DNA of 52,381 nt from IMG/VR virus record IMGVR_UViG_3300015242_000254, positions 1-52,381 of that record; one strand, given 5' to 3'. Both the position numbers and the translations under genes were made by a program. The stretch comes from a virus. Positions 1 through 8,664 of the stretch are shown here, in pieces (position 1 is the stretch's first letter; every line of letters begins with the position of its first letter). A model generated the notes under the pieces. The model ran no database searches. It had not been told where the DNA came from and was given only the letters and a program-made list of their open reading frames with translations.

Positions 1-558
1 AAAGAGACGCTTGCGCACAATGGACGATGCCCGGTCTGCGGGGAGCCCGTCACGATAGGGGTCGAGCATCGCGTCGAGATGCTTGCGGACCGCAGCGAGA
101 CGCAGGCCCTTCCGCCGCCCACGGCTGGCGAGGTCTCGAACCTGGTGCCGCTTCCGGAGATTCTCGCCGAGCTCACGGACAGTGGGGTGGCCACGCGCAC
201 GGTCGAGCGCGGCTACGACCAGGCGATCGCCAAGCTCGGCCCGGAGCTCGCCATCCTGCAGTCGCTGCCGATCGAGGACATCGCGCGCGCCGGCAACTCG
301 CTGCTCGCCGAGGCGATCACGCGGCTGCGTGCCAGACAGGTCATCCGCGACCCCGGCTATGACGGCGAATACGGCGTCATCCATCTGTTCGAGGAGAACG
401 AGCTCAAGCGGCTCACCAGCGGCTCATTGCTGTTCGATGGACCGATCGCGAAACGAAAGACGTTTCGGCCGGCCGAGCCGACAGCGCTATCCAACCCAGC
501 GGCGAGTGATGGGGAGATCGAGCTCGCAAAGCCGCCGCAGCCGCTGCTGCGGGGATGA
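1..558 (+). CDS. Endonuclease Q-like DNA repair nuclease, C-terminal part (5' truncated by window)
   Basis: The frame is open from base 1, so the start lies upstream. The visible 185 residues match my memory of the C-terminal half of the endonuclease Q (EndoQ, YqxK-type PHP) family: a CPVCG zinc-ribbon half, the stretch GVEHRVEMLADR, then VPLPEILAEL and a closing GYDGEYGVIHLF. EndoQ enzymes nick DNA 5' of deaminated bases (uracil, hypoxanthine) and abasic sites. The catalytic PHP domain would be upstream and is not seen, so activity cannot be judged. The tail after GVIHLF (about 60 residues, ending KPPQPLLRG) is low in conserved features. The stop overlaps the next start (ATGA). It sits directly against virion genes, an odd place for a repair enzyme. 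Confidence 0.72.
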   Translation, partial: KETLAHNGRCPVCGEPVTIGVEHRVEMLADRSETQALPPPTAGEVSNLVPLPEILAELTDSGVATRTVERGYDQAIAKLGPELAILQSLPIEDIARAGNSLLAEAITRLRARQVIRDPGYDGEYGVIHLFEENELKRLTSGSLLFDGPIAKRKTFRPAEPTALSNPAASDGEIELAKPPQPLLRG

Positions 559-893
559 AGCTTGGCACCAACAACACCGCTGTGGCCAAGACTGGTGCGG
601 GTGCGGCGTTGGTGGCCTATCTGACCAACAGCCACCAGGCCTTCGACGCGACCTACCCGCAGTCCTCGCTCACGAGCGGTCGTGTGATCACCTACAAGGT
701 GACCTATGCGGCAGGCAAGGCGACGAGTGCGGCGACACCGATCACCGAGGTCGTGATCTTCCTCGACTTCCTCGCCGATGCCACCTCGACCGCAGCCAAC
801 ACGATTTCGCGCGCACTGCTCGCGGGCATCGGGTCCAAGCAGTCGACCGACACGCTGACAGTCACCTGGACGCACACTCTGACGGGTACGTGA
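555..893 (+). CDS. Small virion protein candidate
   Basis: 112 residues, ATG overlapping the stop of the upstream nuclease (ATGA), so probably translationally coupled. The protein is Ala/Thr/Ser-rich with alternating beta-prone segments (VITYKVTYAAGK, TEVVIFLDFLAD, TLTVTWTHTLTGT) and no cysteine, signal peptide or membrane segment. This composition and its place at the head of the structural block suggest a small beta-sandwich surface or decoration protein. The family is not recognised; function is inferred from context only. Confidence 0.6.
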   Translation: MKLGTNNTAVAKTGAGAALVAYLTNSHQAFDATYPQSSLTSGRVITYKVTYAAGKATSAATPITEVVIFLDFLADATSTAANTISRALLAGIGSKQSTDTLTVTWTHTLTGT

Positions 894-898
894 TAGCG

Positions 899-1210
899 AT
901 GACCCTTGTTCTGCAGGAAGTCAGCGAGAGTTATGTCGGTACGGCTACTGCTACCCCCTGGGGCTACGCACTCATCATCGAAATGAGCGCACCTACTGAT
1001 CAAGTAGTCCTAAGTGGTAGTTGGAATGGTGGTTCTTACTGGGACACCGCTCTGGAGCATGACGTACCAATTCCGGCCCCCTGGCATTCAGTGCCACTCG
1101 GTAGTCAGACTGGGTGGGAATTGATCTGGGATGTCACAGCGATCGAAGCCGAACACCCTGGCGTTACATATACCGTCGTAGGTCACGTCATCTGTGCCGC
1201 CGTCTCTTGA
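899..1210 (+). CDS. Small hypothetical protein, probable virion-associated
   Basis: 103 residues starting at ATG 899, five bases after the previous stop. Beta-rich and Trp-rich (GSWNGGSYWD, GWELIWDV), ending in a hydrophobic strand (YTVVGHVICAAVS). Codon choice is visibly less G/C-biased than in neighbouring genes, so it may be a more recent acquisition. An open frame extends far upstream of this ATG, but that part is antisense-like shadow of the two previous genes and is excluded. No family recognised. Confidence 0.5.
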   Translation: MTLVLQEVSESYVGTATATPWGYALIIEMSAPTDQVVLSGSWNGGSYWDTALEHDVPIPAPWHSVPLGSQTGWELIWDVTAIEAEHPGVTYTVVGHVICAAVS

Positions 1211-1291
1211 TCAGACTGACAAAGCTGACTCGCCATGGCCTTTCCGCTCATTCACGCCAAGCTCACCCGGCTGAGCTATTAGGAGATCGGC

Positions 1292-1858
1292 ATGCCCCTA
1301 CGTCCGACGTATTGCTCTCAGCTGAACGATCCACTGCTGGCCGCGAACACCATCGCGTCGTTCACCGGACCGCAGAACCTGATCAAGACCACCGGCAACG
1401 CCGCGTATGTGGCACAGCCGACGATCATTCCCGCGAACTACCTGAAGCCGGGGACGTGCATTCGTACGGAAGCTGGCGGGACGTTCACGAATGCGTCGAC
1501 TACCCCCACGTTGGTTCTCGGCACGTACTACGGCGCTGTCGCGCTAGGGGTCAACGTGGCGCTCACGGAGGCGTCAGTTGCGTCGGTGCAGTTGCCGTGG
1601 CGTCTGCGGACGCTCACTGTTGTCCGGGCCGCTGCGGTCCCGTCAGCGGTCGTGACGATCACCCACGGCGAACTGTGGTACGGCACGTCACTGTCTGCGG
1701 TGGTGCAGATCCCCATTCCCGGTATCGCGTTGGCGACCGTCAATGTCGACAACTCCGCCGCCGCTGAGTGGTCGGTGCAGGCCACCTGTGGCACGTCGGC
1801 GGCGGGCAATGCGATTACGTTGCATCAGCTCATTATCGAAGAACTCACGCAGGTCTAG
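1292..1858 (+). CDS. Putative minor virion protein (beta-rich)
   Basis: 188 residues, ATG preceded by AGGAG at the right distance. The sequence is dominated by beta strands and small residues (LRTLTVVRAAAVPSAVVTI, WYGTSLSAVVQIPIPG), as in phage surface or fibre-base proteins. There is no catalytic motif. A 15-codon frame (1235-1282) lies just upstream and ends at the ribosome site; it may be a leader or a remnant. The position between small virion genes and the repeat protein supports a structural role, but the family is not recognised. Confidence 0.6.
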   Translation: MPLRPTYCSQLNDPLLAANTIASFTGPQNLIKTTGNAAYVAQPTIIPANYLKPGTCIRTEAGGTFTNASTTPTLVLGTYYGAVALGVNVALTEASVASVQLPWRLRTLTVVRAAAVPSAVVTITHGELWYGTSLSAVVQIPIPGIALATVNVDNSAAAEWSVQATCGTSAAGNAITLHQLIIEELTQV

Positions 1859-1882
1859 CCCTCTCCCTCAGAGGAGGGCTCG

Positions 1883-4873
1883 ATGACGGTTACTGAGGCG
1901 ACGCTCGACGCCGCCAACGGTAGCTTTTGGTCGGGCTACAACCCTCACACCACCGCCAGTATCAGCGTTCCTGCCGGTGCGCTGGCGGTGGTGGTGTCGG
2001 CCATCCGGGAGCTGCATGCCAACAACGCCTTCACCGTCTCGAACTCGGGGACGGCGCGGGTCTGGACGAGGCTGAATACCTACGCTCCGGCTACTGATCA
2101 TCTGGTCGTCGATTACTGGTACAACAACACCGGTTCGTCGGTCTCCATGACGGTGACGGTCGCCTACGTCAATGGCGACGGCTTCAACGACAGCGTCATG
2201 AGCTGGGTTGGCGCGATGCCGGGCAGTGCTGATCCGGCGGTGAGGCCACCGCGCATCGTCACCACGATCTCCAGCGCCTCCACCGCGCAGGCTTCGGGCA
2301 CACCTTCGGCTTCAGGTTCGATGTTCTGCCTGCACTACTTCCAGAACGCCCCGACCGCTGACGTGTCCAGCCTGGTCGCCGGGTCGGCTGTGGACACTTC
2401 ACCGGCCTCGACGTTCTACTTCAGTGGCGGTCCGGGCTCGATCGGCACGATTTATCAGAGCGCGATGAATACGCAGACCGCTAGCCCGGTCACGGTCGGC
2501 GCCACGTTGCCGACCTCTGCGCAAACTTTTGGCATCCTCGTCGAGTATTTCTCGGCCGCGCCCGTCGTCGCGAGCAGCGGCGCGATTGGGAGTGTCGGGA
2601 GCGGCACGCTTGCCGTGCCCGTGCCCGCTGGAGTGGCCAGCGGCTCGTTGATCATCGCTTACATCTATGCAGGTTGGTTCAACGCCGCCACCCCGACTAC
2701 GGCACAGTTCACTCCACCGGACGGCACGTGGACGATCAAGGACATCGTTACCCACGTCGTCAGCGGTGGGCAGTTGGCGATGATCGTGGCGTACAAGTAC
2801 GCCATAGGCTCGGACAGCGGTACTTACGCCTGGACGGTGAACGCGCTCGGCGGTACCGGTTGCTCGTTCTCGTCAGGCGTCGCTAGTCGGGTTACCGGCG
2901 GCGCGACGTCGGGTGACCCCTTCGCCGACGCGATCCAAAAGGGGTCGGCAGCCGACGGCTCCAGCACGGTCGCGGTGGCATCGTTCACGCCCGGCGGCGA
3001 CAACACACTGATGACCGGTTACTGCGACGATCCCGACAGCTCGCCGACCGTAACTGTGCCGTCCGGTTGGTCATCGGTCGTATCGAATTCGGATACGACA
3101 TCGGGTGGTTCCATTCTGGGCCAGGCGACACAGTCCACAGCCGCCGCTACGGGCACCCTGACGTTCACCAGCACGTCCTCGACGTACAGCAAGCTGGCCC
3201 TGATCGGCACCTTCCGCGTGCCCGTCGCCGCAGGTGGTGGAGGGGCGCCGTTCCTGGCCCCGCCGGGCTACATGACGCCGTGGGCGATCGCGTCCCGGGT
3301 GACACTCGGCCGTCGAACACTTGCATCTGATTTCGCAGCAGCGCCAGCCGATCCCGAAGGCATCACTGACGCTGCGACGCCGGTGCAGGACATGGTCCGC
3401 GCCCAGGTAGATCCCGAAGGCATCCTCGACGCAGCCGTTCCGATGCAGGGACTCGTCCGGTCTGCTGCTGATCCAGTTGGTCTTCTCGACACGGCTGTTG
3501 CCCAGCAAGATCTGGTGCGTCTCCCGGTTGATCCGGTTGGACTGCTCGATACAGCTTCCGTACAGCAGGGTATGGCGCGCACTGTCGCTGACTCCGTCGG
3601 GCTACTCGACGCAGCATCGGCAGTAGCTGACAACGTTCGGCTGCCCGCTGATCCGATTGGGCTTCTCGATACCGCAAGTCCGGTCCAAGGAGTCGTGCGC
3701 CAGCAGGATGATGCGGTCGGGATCACCGATGCCGTCAGTGCCAGCCTCACTAGCGGGTACATCAAGACCCAGGATGACGCGGTTGGTCTGCTCGACACAG
3801 CCAGCGCAGTACTCAATGCCGTTCGCCAGCAGGATGATTCGCTAGGCCTCGTCGACACCGCGACCGCACAGCAGGATCTCATCCGGTCAGCCACCGATCC
3901 GGTCGGTCTGCTCGACGTAGCCAGTGCCAAGCAAGACGTCGTGCGAGCGCAGGCAGATGCTGTGGGGCTGCTCGACACCGCGTCCGCGACCCAGGGGCTT
4001 GTTCGGCCTCCAGCCGACCCCACCGGCATCGTCGATACGGCTACAGCTGTCCAGAATCTGATTCGTACCCAGGCTGATCCGGAAGGCATCACCGACTCAA
4101 CTACAGCCTCGCTGAGTATGCCGCGTCAGGTCGACGACCCAATCGGTCTCACTGACGTTGCCTCGGTCGTCACCGACCTGCAGCGTGCCCCCGTTGATCC
4201 GATCGGCATCACTGACTCGGTCAGTGCGACGCTCACCAGTACGGGCGCTGCCACGGTCGTAGACCAGGTCGGGCTCACCGATTCGGCTTCAGCCAAGCTC
4301 GACAGCGTCCGCTCGGCCGCAGACCAGGTTGGACTCCTTGACGCGGCGAGCGCTGGACTCGGGTTCATCCGGACGCCTGTTGACCCGATCGGTCTGAGCG
4401 ACACGGCCGCCGTCACCCAGCAGGCAGCTCGCACGACTGCAGACTCGGTTGCGATCACCGATGCGCTCGCGCTCGACCGTGCGCTGCCGATGAACGACCC
4501 GACGGCACTCACCGACACCGTCACCGCGTCGTTGGGAATGAACCGAGAGGCTGATGACAGTCTCGGACTGACCGACTCGGCCACGGCCTTCCTCGACCGA
4601 GTGCGCACCCAGCATGATCCGGTCGGGATCAGCGACTCCGTCACAGCCGTCCTGATTCCAGGAGAGATCAACTACATCGGTACCCCGATCGATTCCATAG
4701 GTCTTACCGACTCGGTCGTCGCTGTCCTCGTGCGCGGTGAGATCTCGAAGCCACCGGACTGGCATGACCAGATCAATGGCCCGCTGATCCCGCACCGCGA
4801 TCAGGGCATTTCGTCGCTGCAGTGGCATGACCAGATAAACACCTCGGCCATCCCTTCGGAGGAAACCGAATGA
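1883..4873 (+). CDS. Large repeat-bearing virion protein (candidate fibre or decoration protein)
   Basis: 996 residues, start supported by GAGGAGG upstream. Domain order: two related beta-sandwich-like domains (about 1-225 and 226-450; the second has LIIAYIYAGW and GTWTIKDIV), a linker with a hydrophobic patch (PFLAPPGYMTPWAIASRV), then 23 tandem ~20-residue repeats (489-958) with core D-P/S/A-x-G-L/I-x-D-T/S, and a short tail in which WHDQIN occurs twice. There is no signal peptide. The Asp-rich periodic repeat suggests an extended rod, possibly metal-bound, carrying the N-terminal domains away from the particle. The last bases overlap the next gene (ATGA). Role as a head or tail fibre is inferred from architecture and position. 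Confidence 0.7.
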   Translation: MTVTEATLDAANGSFWSGYNPHTTASISVPAGALAVVVSAIRELHANNAFTVSNSGTARVWTRLNTYAPATDHLVVDYWYNNTGSSVSMTVTVAYVNGDGFNDSVMSWVGAMPGSADPAVRPPRIVTTISSASTAQASGTPSASGSMFCLHYFQNAPTADVSSLVAGSAVDTSPASTFYFSGGPGSIGTIYQSAMNTQTASPVTVGATLPTSAQTFGILVEYFSAAPVVASSGAIGSVGSGTLAVPVPAGVASGSLIIAYIYAGWFNAATPTTAQFTPPDGTWTIKDIVTHVVSGGQLAMIVAYKYAIGSDSGTYAWTVNALGGTGCSFSSGVASRVTGGATSGDPFADAIQKGSAADGSSTVAVASFTPGGDNTLMTGYCDDPDSSPTVTVPSGWSSVVSNSDTTSGGSILGQATQSTAAATGTLTFTSTSSTYSKLALIGTFRVPVAAGGGGAPFLAPPGYMTPWAIASRVTLGRRTLASDFAAAPADPEGITDAATPVQDMVRAQVDPEGILDAAVPMQGLVRSAADPVGLLDTAVAQQDLVRLPVDPVGLLDTASVQQGMARTVADSVGLLDAASAVADNVRLPADPIGLLDTASPVQGVVRQQDDAVGITDAVSASLTSGYIKTQDDAVGLLDTASAVLNAVRQQDDSLGLVDTATAQQDLIRSATDPVGLLDVASAKQDVVRAQADAVGLLDTASATQGLVRPPADPTGIVDTATAVQNLIRTQADPEGITDSTTASLSMPRQVDDPIGLTDVASVVTDLQRAPVDPIGITDSVSATLTSTGAATVVDQVGLTDSASAKLDSVRSAADQVGLLDAASAGLGFIRTPVDPIGLSDTAAVTQQAARTTADSVAITDALALDRALPMNDPTALTDTVTASLGMNREADDSLGLTDSATAFLDRVRTQHDPVGISDSVTAVLIPGEINYIGTPIDSIGLTDSVVAVLVRGEISKPPDWHDQINGPLIPHRDQGISSLQWHDQINTSAIPSEETE
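3347..4756 (+). repeat. 23 tandem 60-nt (20-aa) coding repeats
   Basis: Repeats are in frame inside the 996-aa protein, nearly all 60 nt long with a few of about 54-75 nt. The core codes for DPxGLLDTA or DPxGITDSV followed by about 10 variable residues, often ending LVR or IR plus two residues. Early units are LLDTA-type and late units are TDSV/TDSA-type, so the array looks to have grown by local duplication of two subtypes. DNA identity between units is only moderate, meaning the array is old and selected at protein level. Confidence 0.93.
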
Positions 4874-5223
4874 GCACCAGGCGCGGGCCACACATCATCC
4901 TGCCCGGCGGAGATGGCAGCCACGTGGTCCAGTTCCTCTACTGGGGCGGTCAGCCGGTGCCCTACGGTCTGGTGGATCGTCATCGACACAGCGACGGCGA
5001 CGGCTTCCACGGCGGGTACCTCGCCTGGCAAGATCCTTCTGACAGTGGAGAGATCTTGGTCCGGCATCAGCTCGCCGGAGGCGGCCCAGACGATCCGACT
5101 CACCTGAGCGTTACTCCTAGCCTCGCCTGCGCGTTCGCGCGCGGGGACGGGGAAGGCGAGCCCTGCACGAGCCACGGTTGGATCACGGAAGGGCGATGGA
5201 TCGATGCCGGAAGTAGTGCCTGA
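4870..5223 (+). CDS. Small protein with DUF6527-like C-terminal motif
   Basis: 117 residues; ATG overlaps the previous stop (ATGA). The C-terminal half has the pattern HLSVTPSLAC followed by C-T-S-H-G-W-I-T-E-G-R-W, which resembles the small DUF6527-type proteins I recall (TPS...C..HG..I..G.W). The two cysteines with nearby histidines could bind zinc, but the usual CxxC spacing is disturbed by an insertion (AFARGDGEGEP). Its last 20 bases overlap the connector gene. The usual neighbourhood of such proteins in phages is head-tail completion genes, which fits here; the biochemical role is unknown. Confidence 0.55.
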   Translation: MSTRRGPHIILPGGDGSHVVQFLYWGGQPVPYGLVDRHRHSDGDGFHGGYLAWQDPSDSGEILVRHQLAGGGPDDPTHLSVTPSLACAFARGDGEGEPCTSHGWITEGRWIDAGSSA

Positions 5224-5878
5224 GATCAAGACCGCCGAGGATCCGGACCGGATCGTGATGCTCATCGACCTCGACGTCTTCGACACCGAGCAGTTGGCCG
5301 AAGCAGCAGTGTCCATTGCCCGCAGTCGGATGCCGAGAGTGACCGGCTACATGGCCTCCACCCTGCAGCCGCTGGCCGGGCCGGGCTACTTCGGGATCTA
5401 CTTCCCCGATCGCAAGGTCTGGTTCATGGAGCAGGGCACGCGCCCACACACCATGCGCAACCTCCCTCGGGACAAGCCGATCCCGATGTGGGTCGAGGAC
5501 GCGGACGGGTCGCAGGCGCGCGAGATCCGCAAGCACTCCCGGAAGCCCCCGCAGACCCGCGTCACCGAGGACGGCCGCCGCCAGGTGCTGATCTTTCGGC
5601 GGGTTGCGCCGAACAAGAGCCGCAAGACGATCATGCGCGACGGCCAGCCCGTCAGCGTGCCGCGCAGCTACCCCGGCGCGCCTGGACGCATCTCGGCCAG
5701 GCGGAGCACCGGCAAGATCGCGACAGGCAACGTGGGGGTGCGCTGGCGCCATCCCGGCATCGCCCCACGCATGTTCCTCAACTCAGCGCTGGCAGACATC
5801 GCACTCGCCAACGGCATCGAGCTGGTGCCAGTCTACCTTTGTGACACTACGTCCTTTTTCCACCTAGTGAAGGGATGA
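5204..5878 (+). CDS. Head-tail connector or tail completion protein (HK97 gp10-like)
   Basis: 224 residues. The pattern of an N-terminal helix (AEAAVSIARSRMP), the central YFGIYFPDRKVWFMEQGT with a basic loop (SRKTIMRDGQ) and the C-terminal GVRWRHPGIAPRMFLNSAL is typical of HK97 gp10-type proteins, which join the head neck to the tail. The order connector, terminator, sheath, tube supports the call. The start overlaps the previous gene by 20 bases; ATG at 5204 is the first in frame that keeps the family N-terminus. Confidence 0.65.
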   Translation: MPEVVPEIKTAEDPDRIVMLIDLDVFDTEQLAEAAVSIARSRMPRVTGYMASTLQPLAGPGYFGIYFPDRKVWFMEQGTRPHTMRNLPRDKPIPMWVEDADGSQAREIRKHSRKPPQTRVTEDGRRQVLIFRRVAPNKSRKTIMRDGQPVSVPRSYPGAPGRISARRSTGKIATGNVGVRWRHPGIAPRMFLNSALADIALANGIELVPVYLCDTTSFFHLVKG

Positions 5879-5881
5879 TCT

Positions 5882-6553
5882 GTGTATCTCTCCAAGCTCA
5901 AGGGAGCCGTGGTGGAGGCGTTGCAGCAGACCTTCGCCGCGACGCCGACCGCCGACTTCAACGGCACCTTCGTCTCCATCGAGTACCCACTGGACAAGCA
6001 GAACTATCCGTCCGTATGGGTCAACTACGACGACCGCGACTCGCTGCGTATCGCCGGTATCGATCACCGCGAGTACGTGCTCGACGACAACGGAGGCACC
6101 CACGACGTCACCCGCTGGTTGTTCTCCGGCACGGTGACCCTGACCGCCGTCGCGCTGTCCAGCCTGGAGCGGGACAACCTCTACGACGAGCTGGTGCGCA
6201 TCTACGCCTTCAGCCGCATCGAGGACGACGCGACAGTCTTCCGGACCACCATCGAGAACAACGACTTCATCGGCGTGCTGGCCAACTGGGACGAGCTGCG
6301 ACCGGGAGGCGACTCGGCTGGTCCGGGCACTCCCTGGGGCACCGAGGATGAGGTCATCTACGAGAAGAGCCTCAGCTTCGACGTCGAGGGCGAGTTCGTC
6401 TCTGACGCCTCCACCGACACCCTCGTCCTGCTGTCCGCGATCCTCACCGAAGGCACCCCGGTCAACGACAAGGGGGTCACCACCGGGGTCGTGCAGAACG
6501 TGCTCGTCAACTCGGCCAGCGAGATCGCCTTCGACAACAGCCAGTGGCATTGA
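5882..6553 (+). CDS. Putative tail terminator / head-tail joining protein
   Basis: 223 residues from a GTG start. It begins YLSKLKGAVVEALQQTF and contains YPSVWVNYDDRDSLRIAGI and a long strand-loop section (LFSGTVTLTAVALSSLERDNLYDELVRIYAF), the layout seen in terminator proteins that cap the tail tube before head joining. It is encoded just before the sheath, where myophage terminators usually lie. There is no sequence motif that proves it, so this is a positional and pattern call. Confidence 0.5.
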   Translation: MYLSKLKGAVVEALQQTFAATPTADFNGTFVSIEYPLDKQNYPSVWVNYDDRDSLRIAGIDHREYVLDDNGGTHDVTRWLFSGTVTLTAVALSSLERDNLYDELVRIYAFSRIEDDATVFRTTIENNDFIGVLANWDELRPGGDSAGPGTPWGTEDEVIYEKSLSFDVEGEFVSDASTDTLVLLSAILTEGTPVNDKGVTTGVVQNVLVNSASEIAFDNSQWH

Positions 6554-6631
6554 TCCTGCCTATGTGCAAGCTCGGACCCCCGAAGTATTGAGCTAGGTGT
6601 CCTGACGCGAACGCAGAGGCAGGCGAGAAAA

Positions 6632-8125
6632 TTGGTCGACTTCCGGAGCGGGTATGTCCCGCCGGGCGTGTACGTCAGCACCGATTCAACCGGATCGGTG
6701 GCGGCTGTCGGCATCACCGACACCGTCCTCTGCTTGGTCGGGCGGGGTTTGGGCTACCAGATCTACACCGAGCAGATCAGCTTCGCCGGTGGCAACGCCA
6801 TGCCACTGACTCAGAAGGGCATCGACTCGGCTTCGGTCGTGGTGAGTGGCACCATCCCGGTCAGCGGCATCCCCACCCACGTGACCTTCCAGGTCGACGG
6901 TCCTTCGACTCCGCACGACTACAGCGTTAGCCAGACCGGGACGGGCATCAACAAGGTCACCACGCTGAATCGGACGACCTCCGGCCAGATCCCGACCACC
7001 GGCTCGGTCACGGTGACCTACCACTACACCGATGACACCTACTTCGCGCTGAACAGCTTCAGCGATTACGCCAGCTTCGAGGACGTCTACGGTGTCCCGT
7101 TCGACCCGACCACCGGTGGCCTGCTCAGCCCGCTGAGCCTGGCGGCTCAGATCGCCTTCCAGAACGGCGCCAACGTGATCTTCGCGGTGTCGCTGTCCGG
7201 CTCGGGTTCGGTGGTCAGCCAGTTCGCCTCTGCCTATCAGCTCACGCTGCCCAACTACGACATCAACGTCGTGGTCCCGCTGTTCGAGACGGCCGTGGAC
7301 GGCAGCACCGCGCAGAGCCTCGCGACCGGCCTGGTCAGCTACCTGCAGAACGCCGAGTCAGAGGGCTTCCCCCGGATTGCGATCGTCGGCCTGCCGGAGG
7401 CCTTTACCGGCGAGACGCCCGACGTGCTCGCCCAGCAGATCGACTACCGCCGGGTGGTGCTGGTCTGGCCTCCGTCGTTCCTCTACTACAACGCCGTGGT
7501 CAACGCCACCCAGACTCTGGACGGCATCTACTTCGCCGCCGCGTGCGCGGGCGTGCTCGCCAACCAGGACGTCAACCGAGGGCTCACCCGAGCCCAGATC
7601 CGCAGCTTCTCCGGGATCCCGGCCGCCGTACTGGCGAACATGTCCACCTCGAACAAGAACACCTGGTCTTCCAAGGGTGTCTCGGTGGCCGAGGTCGACC
7701 GCACTCAGCGGTTGGTCGTGCGTCACGGAGTGACCACCGACGTGTCCTCGGTGCAGAACCGCGAGATCTCGATCGTGCGCTGCCAGGACGCGCTGTTCCA
7801 GCTGATCTCGGTCAGCCTCAACCAGGCAGACCTGATCGGCGACCCGATCGAGGTCAACACCCCGCTCGCGGTCAAGGGCATCATCGCCGGGGCCCTGGAG
7901 ACGGCCCTGAGCAGCAATACCATCCAGGCCTACACGAACCTGCTGGTCCGGCAGCAAGCGCTGCCCAGCGGCGATCCCACGGTCATCGAGTGCACCTTCA
8001 GCTACTCGCCGACCTACCCGCTGAACTACATCACCGTGGTGTTCACCCTCGACCTGACCACCGGCGACGTGACCACCACCGACTCGGCCAGTGGCAGCTC
8101 GAACAGCAACCAGCCCGCAGGCTAG
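6632..8125 (+). CDS. Contractile tail sheath protein
   Basis: 497 residues from TTG 6632 (YVPPGVYV N-terminus, the usual sheath beginning). Features of the family: GYVPPGVYVSTDSTG, an inserted beta domain (about 60-150), then the sheath core with RRVVLVWPPSF, GIYFAAACAGVLANQDVNRGLT and the C-terminal ISIVRCQDALFQLISVSL and SYSPTYPLNYITVVFTLDL, the last resembling the arm that links neighbouring subunits. This is the main evidence for a contractile tail. The TTG start has only a weak purine-rich leader (GGCGAG). Confidence 0.9.
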   Translation: MVDFRSGYVPPGVYVSTDSTGSVAAVGITDTVLCLVGRGLGYQIYTEQISFAGGNAMPLTQKGIDSASVVVSGTIPVSGIPTHVTFQVDGPSTPHDYSVSQTGTGINKVTTLNRTTSGQIPTTGSVTVTYHYTDDTYFALNSFSDYASFEDVYGVPFDPTTGGLLSPLSLAAQIAFQNGANVIFAVSLSGSGSVVSQFASAYQLTLPNYDINVVVPLFETAVDGSTAQSLATGLVSYLQNAESEGFPRIAIVGLPEAFTGETPDVLAQQIDYRRVVLVWPPSFLYYNAVVNATQTLDGIYFAAACAGVLANQDVNRGLTRAQIRSFSGIPAAVLANMSTSNKNTWSSKGVSVAEVDRTQRLVVRHGVTTDVSSVQNREISIVRCQDALFQLISVSLNQADLIGDPIEVNTPLAVKGIIAGALETALSSNTIQAYTNLLVRQQALPSGDPTVIECTFSYSPTYPLNYITVVFTLDLTTGDVTTTDSASGSSNSNQPAG

Positions 8126-8138
8126 AGAGGTCTGAACG

Positions 8139-8630
8139 ATGCCCAACCAGCAGGTACGAGTCGTCGGCTCGTCCTACTCGACCTTCACGTACTCGGGCAA
8201 GCCCATCGCGTACCTGGAGGGCGTGGAGGACTCGGGCCAGCGCGCCTTCTCCGATGCCGGTGCGGCCTGGCAGCCGATCCACCCGCTCGGCCAGCGCCAC
8301 CCGATCGAGATCGCGACCAGCCGCGTCCTGCAGGCGGGCACCCTCAACCTGACCATCCGCGAGCTGTGGAACACCGCCGTGTGGGAGCAGCTCTCGGGCC
8401 TCGCTGGCACCAACAACATCGTCGACATCTTCGACGTGCTCGCGCGCAATCCCGCGTTCGTCACCTGCCAGACGGTGATCCAGCCGCCCGGCACCGGCGC
8501 CAAGCCGCGCGGCAAGATCTACCACAACTGCGTGGTCGTCGACATCAGCGACAACGACACCATCACCGTCGGAGCGCTAGCGGTGACCAAGGGCATCGTG
8601 GTCGCCTACACCCACTCGACCAAGCTGTAG
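8139..8630 (+). CDS. Tail tube protein
   Basis: 163 residues, ATG 13 bases after the sheath stop, with AGAGAGG upstream. All-beta sequence (VRVVGSSYSTFTYSGKPIAYLEGVEDSG, RVLQAGTLNLTIRELWN, YHNCVVVDISDNDTITVGALAVTKGIVVAYT) of the length usual for myophage inner-tube proteins. The immediate sheath-tube gene order is strongly conserved in contractile phages and is the best support. Confidence 0.82.
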   Translation: MPNQQVRVVGSSYSTFTYSGKPIAYLEGVEDSGQRAFSDAGAAWQPIHPLGQRHPIEIATSRVLQAGTLNLTIRELWNTAVWEQLSGLAGTNNIVDIFDVLARNPAFVTCQTVIQPPGTGAKPRGKIYHNCVVVDISDNDTITVGALAVTKGIVVAYTHSTKL

Positions 8631-8664
8631 TTCGACGAGGAGACACGATTCTGGAGGAGACCGC

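Noticed and set aside
1235-1282. 15-codon frame MAFPLIHAKLTRLSY as a gene
   Set aside because: It could be a leader peptide, but it has no support beyond ATG and stop.
3347-4756. CRISPR-like array because of 60-base periodicity
   Set aside because: Repeats are in frame, diverged at DNA level and code for a regular protein motif; there are no identical repeats with unique spacers.
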